A DNA stretch of 5,470 nucleotides. Origin: an uncultured Streptococcus sp. Its GTDB lineage: Bacteria > Bacillota > Bacilli > Lactobacillales > Streptococcaceae. Positions 1 to 5,465 of the stretch are shown in pieces (position 1 is the first letter of the stretch; each line of letters opens with the position of its first letter). Below the pieces are notes generated by a model. It was given only the letters and a program-made list of their open reading frames with translations. It searched no databases and was not told where the DNA came from. Where the stretch lies: positions 1-5,470 of the forward strand of contig CABPWC010000097.1 in NCBI GenBank assembly GCA_902461025.1. The letters run 5' to 3'. The position numbers and the translations under genes were made by a program.

Positions 1-14
1 ACAACTTTTTTGCT

Positions 15-168
15 TATACTCAATGAAAATCAAAGAGCAAACTAGGAAGCTAGCCACAGGTTGCTCAAAACACAGTTTTGAGGTTGTGGATAGAACTGAC
101 GAAGTCAGTAACACATATACGGCAAGGGAACGCTGACGTGGTTTGAATTTGATTTTCGAAGAGTATTA
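15..168 (+). repeat. BOX element (boxA-boxB-boxC, single boxB)
   Basis: This is a complete BOX repeat, the dispersed non-coding element of pneumococci and close relatives, recognised from remembered consensus. The boxA-like part (about 15-73) opens with TATACTCAATGAAAATC. A single boxB-like part (about 74-118) holds the hairpin ACTGAC-GAA-GTCAGT at 95-109. The boxC-like part (about 119-168) contains CTGACGTGGTTTGAA and ends TTCGAAGAGTATTA. The 154-bp length equals one copy each of the usual 59-, 45- and 50-bp units. The ends are complementary (GAAAATC at 25-31 with GATTTTC at 151-157; TACTC at 17-21 with GAGTA at 161-165), so a transcript would close into a long branched stem. Inner stems include GAGCAA/TTGCTC (35-40/61-66) and CTCAAAAC-ACA-GTTTTGAG (64-82). 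It lies directly downstream of the exporter genes and its last three bases form the stop codon of the second one. No gene is visible in positions 1-165; positions 1-14 are flank. Sub-unit borders are approximate. Confidence 0.93.
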
Positions 169-1932
169 TTCAAAGACAAATTGATTGTGATAAAGTTCGG
201 AGTAAAAGCCTCCAAGCTTGAGTAATTCGTGATGGTTTCCTTGCTCAATAACTTCACCGTCCTTAAGGACAATAATCTGATCTGCATTGAGAATGGTTTT
301 CAAGCGATGGGCAATCACAAAACTAGTTCTTCCTGCCACAATAGCTTCCATGGCATTTTGAATCTTGCTCTCCGTTACAGTATCCACGTTTGATGTTGCC
401 TCATCCAAGATTAAGACCTGGGGATCTGTCATCAAGGTACGAGCGATGGAAATCAACTGTTTTTGGCCAGTTGAGAATACGCTCTGATCATCATTAATCA
501 AAGTATCATACTTATCTGGCAGGCTTTCGATGTAGTCATGGATATGCGTAGCCTTAGCAGCTGCTTCAACCATCTCCTGACTGGCATCTGGTACACCAAA
601 ACGAATATTGTCTCGGATGGTTCCACTAAATAAAACTGAATCCTGTAGGACAATTCCTACCTTACTTCGCAAACTGTCTAAATCAAACTCGCGAATATCT
701 CTACCATCAAAGCTGATACTACCTGCATCCACATCATAAAAACGATTGATTAAGTTCATGATGGTTGTTTTCCCTGAACCTGTGGGACCAACAACCGCAA
801 TCATTTTTCCTTTTGGAGCTGAAATGCTAACATCTTTCAGAATCGGTTTCCCTGGGAGATAGGAGAAGTCTACGTTACGAATCTCCACACCATCTTTTAA
901 TTCGTTAAAGACTGGAGCATCTTGAGGACGAATTTCTTCTTCTGCATCAAACATTTCTTGGATACGTTCTGCACCTGTAAAGGCCAGTTGCAAACTTCCC
1001 CAGCTCGCCGCCAATTGGATAATGGGTTGGTAATATTGCTGAGAAAACTGGGTAAACATGACAATCAAACCCAGAGCAGTTGCTGTCTCGATGTTCTTAT
1101 CATTCAGTAAGACAGCTGATCCTACAAAAATAACTACTGCTGTGTTGACCAAACTCATCCCGTTCATGACAGGAAAGAGAATTCCTGAGAACATTCTTCC
1201 CTTAAAAGTGGCTTTTCGAACCCGTTCATTTTGCTCAACAAAACCTGCAATCACATCTTCTTGAATGCCTTGAACAATAACGGCTTTCTGACCCGAAATA
1301 CTCTCATCCATATAAGCATTGAGCTTCCCAACTTCTTTCTGTTGGAGATTGGTATATTTTCTTGCCAATTTCAAAATGACAATCAACATGATGACAGCTA
1401 TCGGAGTGCTAGCAATCGTAATCAAAGCCAAGATCACATTTTTTGCGAACATGACAATCAACAAACCAATATAAAGTGCAATATTGGTCATAACAGACAC
1501 CAGACTTTCGTTGAAAGCCTGTAGGATGTTATCCAAATCACTGGTGAAACGTGACAGGATATCACCATCTTGATGGCGGTCAAAGAAGGAAACAGTCAAG
1601 CGAGAAAGCTTGCCAAAAAGTCCCTTACGCATCTCATTTGTTGATTCGGCAATAATACGGCTCATCAAAACCATATAGATAAGACTCGACACCACGAGTA
1701 CAATCAAAACATAGGCAAGATTGATTAAGAGTCCTAATAGACTTTGCCAAACCATATCAGGATTTCCGTCTTGATAGGCTATAACCAAATTAGCTAGTTC
1801 TGTGACTGTTTGACCTGCAAATACTGGAAAGAGGGCTTGGGCTACCGTTGCAATGATAATCATAGCAATGACAACGATAAAGGATATTTTGTAAATTTTA
1901 AAGTAGTTCCAAAAAAATTTAAAGGTCTTCAT
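166..1932 (-). CDS. ABC exporter half-transporter, second subunit (canonical ATPase residues, degenerate signature)
   Basis: This is a 588-residue fusion of an ABC type-1 membrane domain and a nucleotide-binding domain, predicted to export drugs or other hydrophobic compounds as a heterodimer with its upstream partner. Six membrane segments lie near residues 15-38, 67-90, 146-166, 167-188, 255-276 and 285-306. The ATPase domain shows Walker A GPTGSGKT (382-389), Q-loop Gln430, Walker B VLILD (506-510) with catalytic Glu511, D-loop SNVD (514-517) and switch His542. The signature is FSTGQ (486-490) instead of LSGGQ, the change expected in the subunit that lends its signature to the degenerate ATP site. 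The start is the ATG at 1930-1932, encoding MKTFKFFW: AAAGGAGG sits six bases upstream, and this N-terminus matches how such proteins usually begin. An upstream in-frame ATG at 2019 would add 29 unlikely residues from within the preceding gene. The stop TAA is the end of the BOX repeat. It resembles EfrB/LmrD-type proteins and a pneumococcal homologue that, from memory, also ends QFVFE. The substrate is unknown. Confidence 0.93.
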   Translation of the reverse strand: MKTFKFFWNYFKIYKISFIVVIAMIIIATVAQALFPVFAGQTVTELANLVIAYQDGNPDMVWQSLLGLLINLAYVLIVLVVSSLIYMVLMSRIIAESTNEMRKGLFGKLSRLTVSFFDRHQDGDILSRFTSDLDNILQAFNESLVSVMTNIALYIGLLIVMFAKNVILALITIASTPIAVIMLIVILKLARKYTNLQQKEVGKLNAYMDESISGQKAVIVQGIQEDVIAGFVEQNERVRKATFKGRMFSGILFPVMNGMSLVNTAVVIFVGSAVLLNDKNIETATALGLIVMFTQFSQQYYQPIIQLAASWGSLQLAFTGAERIQEMFDAEEEIRPQDAPVFNELKDGVEIRNVDFSYLPGKPILKDVSISAPKGKMIAVVGPTGSGKTTIMNLINRFYDVDAGSISFDGRDIREFDLDSLRSKVGIVLQDSVLFSGTIRDNIRFGVPDASQEMVEAAAKATHIHDYIESLPDKYDTLINDDQSVFSTGQKQLISIARTLMTDPQVLILDEATSNVDTVTESKIQNAMEAIVAGRTSFVIAHRLKTILNADQIIVLKDGEVIEQGNHHELLKLGGFYSELYHNQFVFE

Positions 1933-1933
1933 C

Positions 1934-3640
1934 CTACTCCTCCTTTCCTTTTTGCGTTTCGTAAATCTCACGATAAACTGGGTTTGTTGCGACCAAGTCA
2001 GCATGTTTTCCTTGGCCAATCAGTCGACCTTGATCAAGTACTAAAATTTTATCCGCATGCACAACAGAGCTAATCTTTTGCGCAATAATAATGGTGGTTG
2101 TTCCTTTCAAGTCCCTGTTGAGAGCTTCTTGTACCAAGCGTTCTGACTTAGCATCTAGTGCCGAAGTTGAGTCATCAAATATCAAGATTTTAGGATTGCT
2201 TACAACCCCACGCGCAATGGACATTCTTTGCTTTTGTCCACCAGAAAAGTTGGTCCCCCGTTCTTCAACCGGACTCTCAAAGGCCAAATCCATACGACTA
2301 ATAAATTCACTGGCCTGGGCGATACGAGCTGCACGTTCCAGTTCTGAAACTGTCGCATCTCCCTTTCCTTGTCTGAGATTATCTGCGATCGTACCACTAA
2401 AGAGAATGGCTCTTTGTAAGACGATCGAAACTGTCTTGCGAAGAGTCCCTTCGCTAACTGTACGAATATCCTTTCCACCAATTTTGATAGAGCCTTGCTG
2501 GGGATCAAAAAGTCGTGGAATCAACTGAGCCAAGGTCGATTTGCCTGCACCGGTTGCACCGACAACCCCAACCATCTCGCCAGGCGCGATATCAAAGGAA
2601 ACATCTTTTAGGATAGGCTCCTCATCATTTGGATAGGTGAAAGTTACATGTTCAAAGCTGAGACTTCCTTCTAAAACTTCATCTTCCACATTCTCAAAGG
2701 TCATAGCTGGTTCTGTATCAAGGATTTCACGGATACGACGGAGGGAAATCATGGCACGAGTAACTGAGTTCCCCAAAAATCCGACCATAACGATAGTAAA
2801 GATAATTTGACTCAGGTAGTTTACAAAGGAAGCAATGGAACCAACTACTGACGGATCTGACTCTGCCATACCTGCTACAAGCCAGATTGAAAGAAAGACA
2901 GCCCCGTATGAAATCATCATCATTACAGGTTGAACGATAGAAAAGGCGTAGCCGATATAAAGGTTTTCTCCCAGTAATTCATCGGATACCTGCGTAAACT
3001 TAGCAAACTGGTCTTTTTCTCGGACAAAAGACTTAACCACGCGCACACCACGTAAATTTTCTTTGGCAATGGCATTGATACGCTCCAATAAGGTCTGGAA
3101 TTTTGCAAAGCGCGGTCCCATCATCCCCATCATAAGACCTGTCATGGCGACGATCAAAACGACCATAAGAACCAGCACCCACCACAACGAAGGTAGAGTG
3201 ACAACGGCTAATATAAAGGAACCAATAAATAAAATCGGTAGTCGAAAGAGGATTTGGAAGGTCATCATAACGACGTTTTGAATCTGATTGATATCGTTGG
3301 TCATACGCACAACGAGGTTCCCTGCATTAAACTTCTCAATATTGGCGTATGAAAAAGTTTGAATCTTACGAAAGGCATCTTCACGTAAGTCAGACGAAAC
3401 TCCTTGAGCAATGTAAGCTGCTAACACTACATTGATCCCACCTGCAACCAAACCAATCAAGGCAACAAGAATTAACCAAAAACCGATAGTATAAATAGCT
3501 TCATTATCACCTGTTAGTAGGGCCTCTAAAACCTCCTGCAAATAACGTGGTTGCAAGAGTGAACTAGTTACCATTAGACCTGTCATGACCAAGGAAGCCA
3601 GGGCCTGCCATTTATAGGCTTTTATTTTCTGAAACAGCAT
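1934..3640 (-). CDS. ABC exporter half-transporter, first subunit (degenerate catalytic Glu and His)
   Basis: This is a 568-residue ABC half-exporter, membrane domain first and ATPase domain second. Membrane segments lie near residues 11-30, 51-78, 129-148, 151-171, 237-257 and 271-290. ATPase motifs: Walker A GATGAGKST (361-369), Q-loop Gln409, canonical signature FSGGQKQR (465-472), Walker B ILIFD (485-489), D-loop SALD (493-496). Two catalytic residues are altered: the Glu after Walker B is Asp490, and the switch His is Gln521 (IAQKISS). This pattern is known for one half of heterodimeric exporters such as TM287/288, BmrCD, LmrCD and EfrAB. Paired with its downstream partner, whose signature is altered, it would form one weak and one active ATP site. 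The start ATG at 3638-3640 has AAGGGGG four bases upstream. It is first in a two-gene operon with its own promoter at 3715-3743 and a structured leader. It is probably EfrA/LmrC-like and related to a pneumococcal exporter starting MLFQKIKAYK (from memory). I leave the symbol blank because several paralogous pairs exist in streptococci. Confidence 0.93.
   Translation of the reverse strand: MLFQKIKAYKWQALASLVMTGLMVTSSLLQPRYLQEVLEALLTGDNEAIYTIGFWLILVALIGLVAGGINVVLAAYIAQGVSSDLREDAFRKIQTFSYANIEKFNAGNLVVRMTNDINQIQNVVMMTFQILFRLPILFIGSFILAVVTLPSLWWVLVLMVVLIVAMTGLMMGMMGPRFAKFQTLLERINAIAKENLRGVRVVKSFVREKDQFAKFTQVSDELLGENLYIGYAFSIVQPVMMMISYGAVFLSIWLVAGMAESDPSVVGSIASFVNYLSQIIFTIVMVGFLGNSVTRAMISLRRIREILDTEPAMTFENVEDEVLEGSLSFEHVTFTYPNDEEPILKDVSFDIAPGEMVGVVGATGAGKSTLAQLIPRLFDPQQGSIKIGGKDIRTVSEGTLRKTVSIVLQRAILFSGTIADNLRQGKGDATVSELERAARIAQASEFISRMDLAFESPVEERGTNFSGGQKQRMSIARGVVSNPKILIFDDSTSALDAKSERLVQEALNRDLKGTTTIIIAQKISSVVHADKILVLDQGRLIGQGKHADLVATNPVYREIYETQKGKEE
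1939..1946 (-). promoter_or_regulatory. Ribosome binding site of the second exporter gene, inside the first
   Basis: On the minus strand this reads AAAGGAGG, a near-perfect Shine-Dalgarno sequence six bases before the ATG at 1932. It lies within the last codons of the 568-aa exporter gene (the final KEE and stop read AAG GAG GAG TAG). Only one base separates that stop from the next start. This fixes the start of the second gene at 1932 rather than 2019 and implies translational coupling, which would help make the two subunits in equal amounts. Confidence 0.88.
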
Positions 3641-3644
3641 ATTT

Positions 3645-3651
3645 CCCCCTT
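3645..3651 (-). promoter_or_regulatory. Ribosome binding site of the exporter operon
   Basis: On the minus strand this reads AAGGGGG, followed by four bases (AAAT) and the ATG at 3640. It departs from AAGGAGG by one base and the spacing is short, so initiation may be less than maximal. A complementary CCCCT lies 15 bases upstream in the same leader (plus-strand 3666-3670), which could cover this site. The start codon it selects is supported by the good N-terminal membrane-domain sequence that follows. Confidence 0.75.
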
Positions 3652-3667
3652 ATAAGATAGACAATAG

Positions 3668-3690
3668 GGGACGACAGTTCTGTCAGTCCC
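3668..3690 (-). promoter_or_regulatory. Hairpin or operator-like inverted repeat in the exporter leader
   Basis: In the transcript sense, GGGAC-(U)-GACAG is followed by CUGUC-GUCCC: a ten-pair potential stem with one bulged U and almost no loop (opening the last pair leaves loop GAAC). It lies in the 5' untranslated leader, roughly 20-40 bases after the predicted transcription start. No T-run follows, so it does not look like a terminator. It could be an RNA element controlling access to the ribosome site, because its CCC arm is also complementary to the Shine-Dalgarno sequence. It could instead be a DNA operator, since GACAG-TT-CTGTC is a good palindrome. The base pairing is seen; the role is inference. 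Confidence 0.6.
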
Positions 3691-3714
3691 TTCTTATGCT
3701 TTTATGTTGATACT

Positions 3715-3743
3715 ATTCTAACAAAAAAGAATGCTATTGTCAA
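3715..3743 (-). promoter_or_regulatory. Sigma-70-type promoter of the ABC exporter operon
   Basis: On the minus strand a perfect -35 TTGACA (3738-3743) is followed by a 17-base spacer and a -10 TAGAAT (3715-3720), one mismatch from TATAAT. The predicted start is near 3708, giving a leader of about 65-70 bases before the ATG at 3640. The spacer contains the 3' arm and T-run of the terminator-like hairpin at 3723-3789, so promoter and terminator share DNA. This is the strongest promoter match in the window. Confidence 0.85.
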
Positions 3744-3789
3744 AGCACTCAGCTCTCTCAAGCTTGTGCAAACACGACATTAGCATTCT
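3723..3789 (-). terminator. Probable intrinsic terminator of the phosphatase gene
   Basis: In the minus-strand sense, AGAATGCTAaTGTC (3776-3789) pairs with GACAaTAGCATTCT (3728-3741), 13 of 14 positions, and the second arm runs straight into T5 (3723-3727). The 34-base interior can fold further through GCAC/GTGC and AGCT/AGCT with a six-base loop. The stem is AT-richer and the hairpin much longer than a textbook terminator, so efficiency is uncertain. It begins about 40 bases after the phosphatase stop codon. Its 3' arm includes the exporter operon's -35 box. Confidence 0.65.
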
Positions 3790-3828
3790 ATCAATCCTTT
3801 AAAAATTCTTCTAATTTAGTACTGAATT

Positions 3829-4530
3829 TTATTGGTCTGAACTAGCTTGCTCGTCTAGTTGAGCTCGTCCAATTTCACGGTAACTACAATCCCCAACAAC
3901 CTTGACTGAGAATCGACCATCTTGGTACTCGAGGATTGTAACACTCCCATTATCAAGACCATGCGGGTGCATTCCGTTAATTAAATAAACAATGGTTCCA
4001 ATAGTCATTCCATGGCTGACTACGAGGGCATTCCCTCCCCCATTAGCTTCCATTTCCTTGGCGATGGCCTCAAAGCCTTCCCAAATACGACCACTTAGCT
4101 TTTCCCAGCCCTCAGCCCATCCTGCTGTGTCTACTTCTACCAGACCTTCAGCTAGCTCCGCATAGGACAAACGATGCACATGGTCGACATTAAAGATACG
4201 TGGGATGATGCCCATAAAAAGGTCCCCATCATATGCACCATCAAAACTACCAAAGCACCATTCACGGATTCGCTTATCCATACGATAAGGAATTTGACCT
4301 GTCAGACCTAGTTCCTCAAGGATAATTCCCATAGTCTGGATGGTACGTCCTGAGTCACTCGAGTAAGCACGCTCAAACTTTAAGCCTGACTCACGCAAAC
4401 CAATTCCCAGTTCGTGAATACCTCGCTCACCTTCAGCTGTTAAAGGAGTATCACTCCATCCTTGAGCACGCCCAATCGTATTAAACATTGTTTTCCCATG
4501 ACGCACTAGATACAATTTTACACTTGCCAT
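3829..4530 (-). CDS. Histidine phosphatase superfamily protein (phosphoglycerate mutase-like)
   Basis: This is a 233-residue cytosolic-looking protein of the histidine phosphatase superfamily, which transfers phosphate through a phosphohistidine. The nucleophile motif is LVRHGKT with Arg10-His11-Gly12. The other phosphate-pocket residues are visible as Arg62 (SSDSGRT), the likely acid Glu90 (REWCFGSFDG) and the second histidine His173 (VVSHGMT). No signal peptide or membrane segment is seen. It lacks the sequence following RHG that is typical of the glycolytic 2,3-bisphosphoglycerate-dependent mutase (RHGxSxWN, then FTGWxD), so it is more likely a phosphatase of unknown substrate; the common annotation 'phosphoglycerate mutase' should not be read as glycolytic. 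The start is well supported: GGAGGA at 4537-4542, six bases before the ATG, and an extended -10 promoter just upstream. It begins 58 bp after comGG and is followed by a probable terminator. Confidence 0.92.
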   Translation of the reverse strand: MASVKLYLVRHGKTMFNTIGRAQGWSDTPLTAEGERGIHELGIGLRESGLKFERAYSSDSGRTIQTMGIILEELGLTGQIPYRMDKRIREWCFGSFDGAYDGDLFMGIIPRIFNVDHVHRLSYAELAEGLVEVDTAGWAEGWEKLSGRIWEGFEAIAKEMEANGGGNALVVSHGMTIGTIVYLINGMHPHGLDNGSVTILEYQDGRFSVKVVGDCSYREIGRAQLDEQASSDQ

Positions 4531-4536
4531 TTTTGG

Positions 4537-4561
4537 TCCTCCATATGTATCTATTATAGCA
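4537..4561 (-). promoter_or_regulatory. Extended -10 promoter and ribosome site of the phosphatase gene
   Basis: On the minus strand TGCTATAAT (4553-4561) is a perfect extended -10 element. No good -35 box lies at 16-18 bases; TTGGAC occurs at 4582-4587, but 23 bases away, which is too far. The predicted start near 4546 would leave a leader of only about 15 bases, nearly all of it the Shine-Dalgarno GGAGGA (4537-4542) and its six-base spacer. This compact arrangement fits between comGG and the phosphatase gene and gives the latter expression independent of competence. Confidence 0.75.
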
Positions 4562-4588
4562 TGATTTCAGGTAAAAACCTCGTCCAAA

Positions 4589-5026
4589 CTATTCTGTACT
4601 ATTTCTATCAGGGGCTAATTGGGAAGACCTAGCAGTCTCTTTTTTAACCTGTTCTTCTTTTTTCTCCTCACTACCTTCTTTGGTCTTGTTTTCTATCTTC
4701 TTAGACTTTTCTTCGGTCTTTTTCAAAGATGGAAAGTGAAATTCAAATTGATGTTTTCCAGTATCGACAATCGTTGTAAATCTCTTTTCGTCACTATGAT
4801 AACTTGCTTTTCCTACATCAAACGACTGCTGACCACTTTCAGAATTAGCTCTTTCATAGGTTCTCTTAGCCATTGCAAAAGCAAGGAGTTTTTCTTGATT
4901 TAAGGCATAATTCTGATGAAGAGCCACTTGTCGATTCAGATAAAACTGTAACAAGAGACTAAAAATTCCAGCAATAGTAATCGCGTAAAGGAGAACTCCT
5001 GCTCTAACTTTTTTCTTTTTCCACAC
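4589..5026 (-). CDS. comGG: Competence pilus minor pilin-like protein ComGG
   Basis: This is the last gene of the competence (com/cgl) pilus operon, whose products build the type IV-like pilus that captures DNA during transformation. The 145-residue product begins MWKKKKVRAG, a short basic leader, followed by one hydrophobic segment (about residues 10-28), like other streptococcal ComGG proteins. The pilin motif is weak: RAG precedes VLLYA, with Ala instead of Glu at mature position 5, as is usual for this subunit. The tail (about 102-128) is almost entirely Lys and Glu and probably disordered. I chose the GTG at 5024-5026 because GAGGGAG lies ten bases upstream and the pneumococcal protein, from memory, also starts MWKKKKV. 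A TTG at 5033-5035 would add three residues but sits one base from that Shine-Dalgarno. It overlaps comGF by 23 bp. Identity is supported by position after comGF as well as sequence. Confidence 0.85.
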   Translation of the reverse strand: MWKKKKVRAGVLLYAITIAGIFSLLLQFYLNRQVALHQNYALNQEKLLAFAMAKRTYERANSESGQQSFDVGKASYHSDEKRFTTIVDTGKHQFEFHFPSLKKTEEKSKKIENKTKEGSEEKKEEQVKKETARSSQLAPDRNSTE

Positions 5027-5465
5027 GGTAGACAAACTCCCTCTCTAGCCCTTTTTCAAACTGAAAATGAAAATGTAACTCCTGACCTTTTTCTTGAATA
5101 CGAGCTGATTTCAGACCGTAGACTATAGGCTGGTATCCTCGGCCACTGGCATCTGTTTTCCGGAAATCATTTGTCCTTGATTTACCCATGGAAATAGGTT
5201 TACCTTCCTGTTTGAGATAAAGTCTATCATTCTCCACTTTTTCAAACTGGGCTCGATTCAGCTCTGCTTCCAGCTGATCCACAAATAAAAGCCATTCCTT
5301 CTGCTCACTTCTCTGCTGATAGCGAACTTCTGAAACCAAGAGTCGGCTCATAGCTTGAAAAAGAAGCAAGCTACCACTAATAACGATAAGGGCTACCAAG
5401 GATTCTAAAAGTGTAAAAGCTCTGACCCTACTTGTCTTGAATCGCCAGTAATTTCTCCGTTCCAT
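5004..5465 (-). CDS. comGF: Competence pilus minor pilin ComGF
   Basis: This 153-residue prepilin-like protein of the DNA-uptake pilus corresponds to pneumococcal CglF. A basic leader of 16 residues ends in VRA, followed by FTLLES: the prepilin peptidase would cut between Ala16 and Phe17, with Glu21 as the conserved position-5 glutamate. Ala replaces the more usual Gly before the cut, as I recall for pneumococcal CglF. The hydrophobic helix SLVALIVISGSLLLFQAM follows. The C-terminal half (KTDASGRGYQPIVYGLKSARI ... GLEREFVYRVEKEKS) matches the ComGF family as remembered. The ATG at 5465 is supported by the position of the leader peptide, but its ribosome site lies beyond the window edge. It overlaps the end of comGE by 38 bp and comGG by 23 bp, typical of this tightly packed, ComX-dependent late competence operon, whose promoter is outside the window. 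Confidence 0.92.
   Translation of the reverse strand: MERRNYWRFKTSRVRAFTLLESLVALIVISGSLLLFQAMSRLLVSEVRYQQRSEQKEWLLFVDQLEAELNRAQFEKVENDRLYLKQEGKPISMGKSRTNDFRKTDASGRGYQPIVYGLKSARIQEKGQELHFHFQFEKGLEREFVYRVEKEKS

Noticed and set aside
95..109. Hairpin ACTGAC-GAA-GTCAGT as a terminator of the exporter operon
   Set aside because: It is the standard stem inside boxB and no T-run follows on either strand.
105..287. Short minus-strand open frame starting at 287
   Set aside because: It overlaps the exporter gene in another frame and runs into the BOX repeat; no ribosome site or recognisable protein features.
1933..2019. Upstream ATG at 2019 as the start of the second exporter subunit (617 aa)
   Set aside because: It would add 29 basic, non-conserved residues overlapping the first gene, while the ATG at 1932 has an excellent ribosome site and a typical N-terminus.
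922..2528. Several plus-strand open frames opposite the exporter genes
   Set aside because: They are antisense to well-supported genes, with no family resemblance and no promoter or ribosome site that I could see.
3641..3708. Leader peptide controlling the exporter operon by attenuation
   Set aside because: No ATG lies in the leader; the only possible start (TTG, four codons) has no suitable ribosome site.
3728..3789. Mobile miniature element (RUP-like or other) explaining the long hairpin
   Set aside because: I do not recognise RUP or another known repeat, and no flanking target duplication is evident; a terminator explains the T-run better.
3801..3830. AAAATTC/GAATTTT inverted repeat just after the phosphatase stop
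   Set aside because: An all-but-AT stem with a 15-base loop is likely to arise by chance in this AT-rich gap; the stem at 3728-3789 is the better terminator candidate.
3829..4530. Glycolytic phosphoglycerate mutase gpmA
   Set aside because: Lacks the motif after RHG expected for the 2,3-bisphosphoglycerate-dependent enzyme.
4569..4580. AGGT-AAAA-ACCT hairpin as a terminator after comGG
   Set aside because: Only four base pairs and no T-run; too weak to stop transcription convincingly.
4619..4903. Plus-strand frame encoding a Phe/Leu-rich protein opposite comGG
   Set aside because: Its composition is explained by the complement of the Lys/Glu-rich tail of ComGG; it is a shadow, not a membrane protein.
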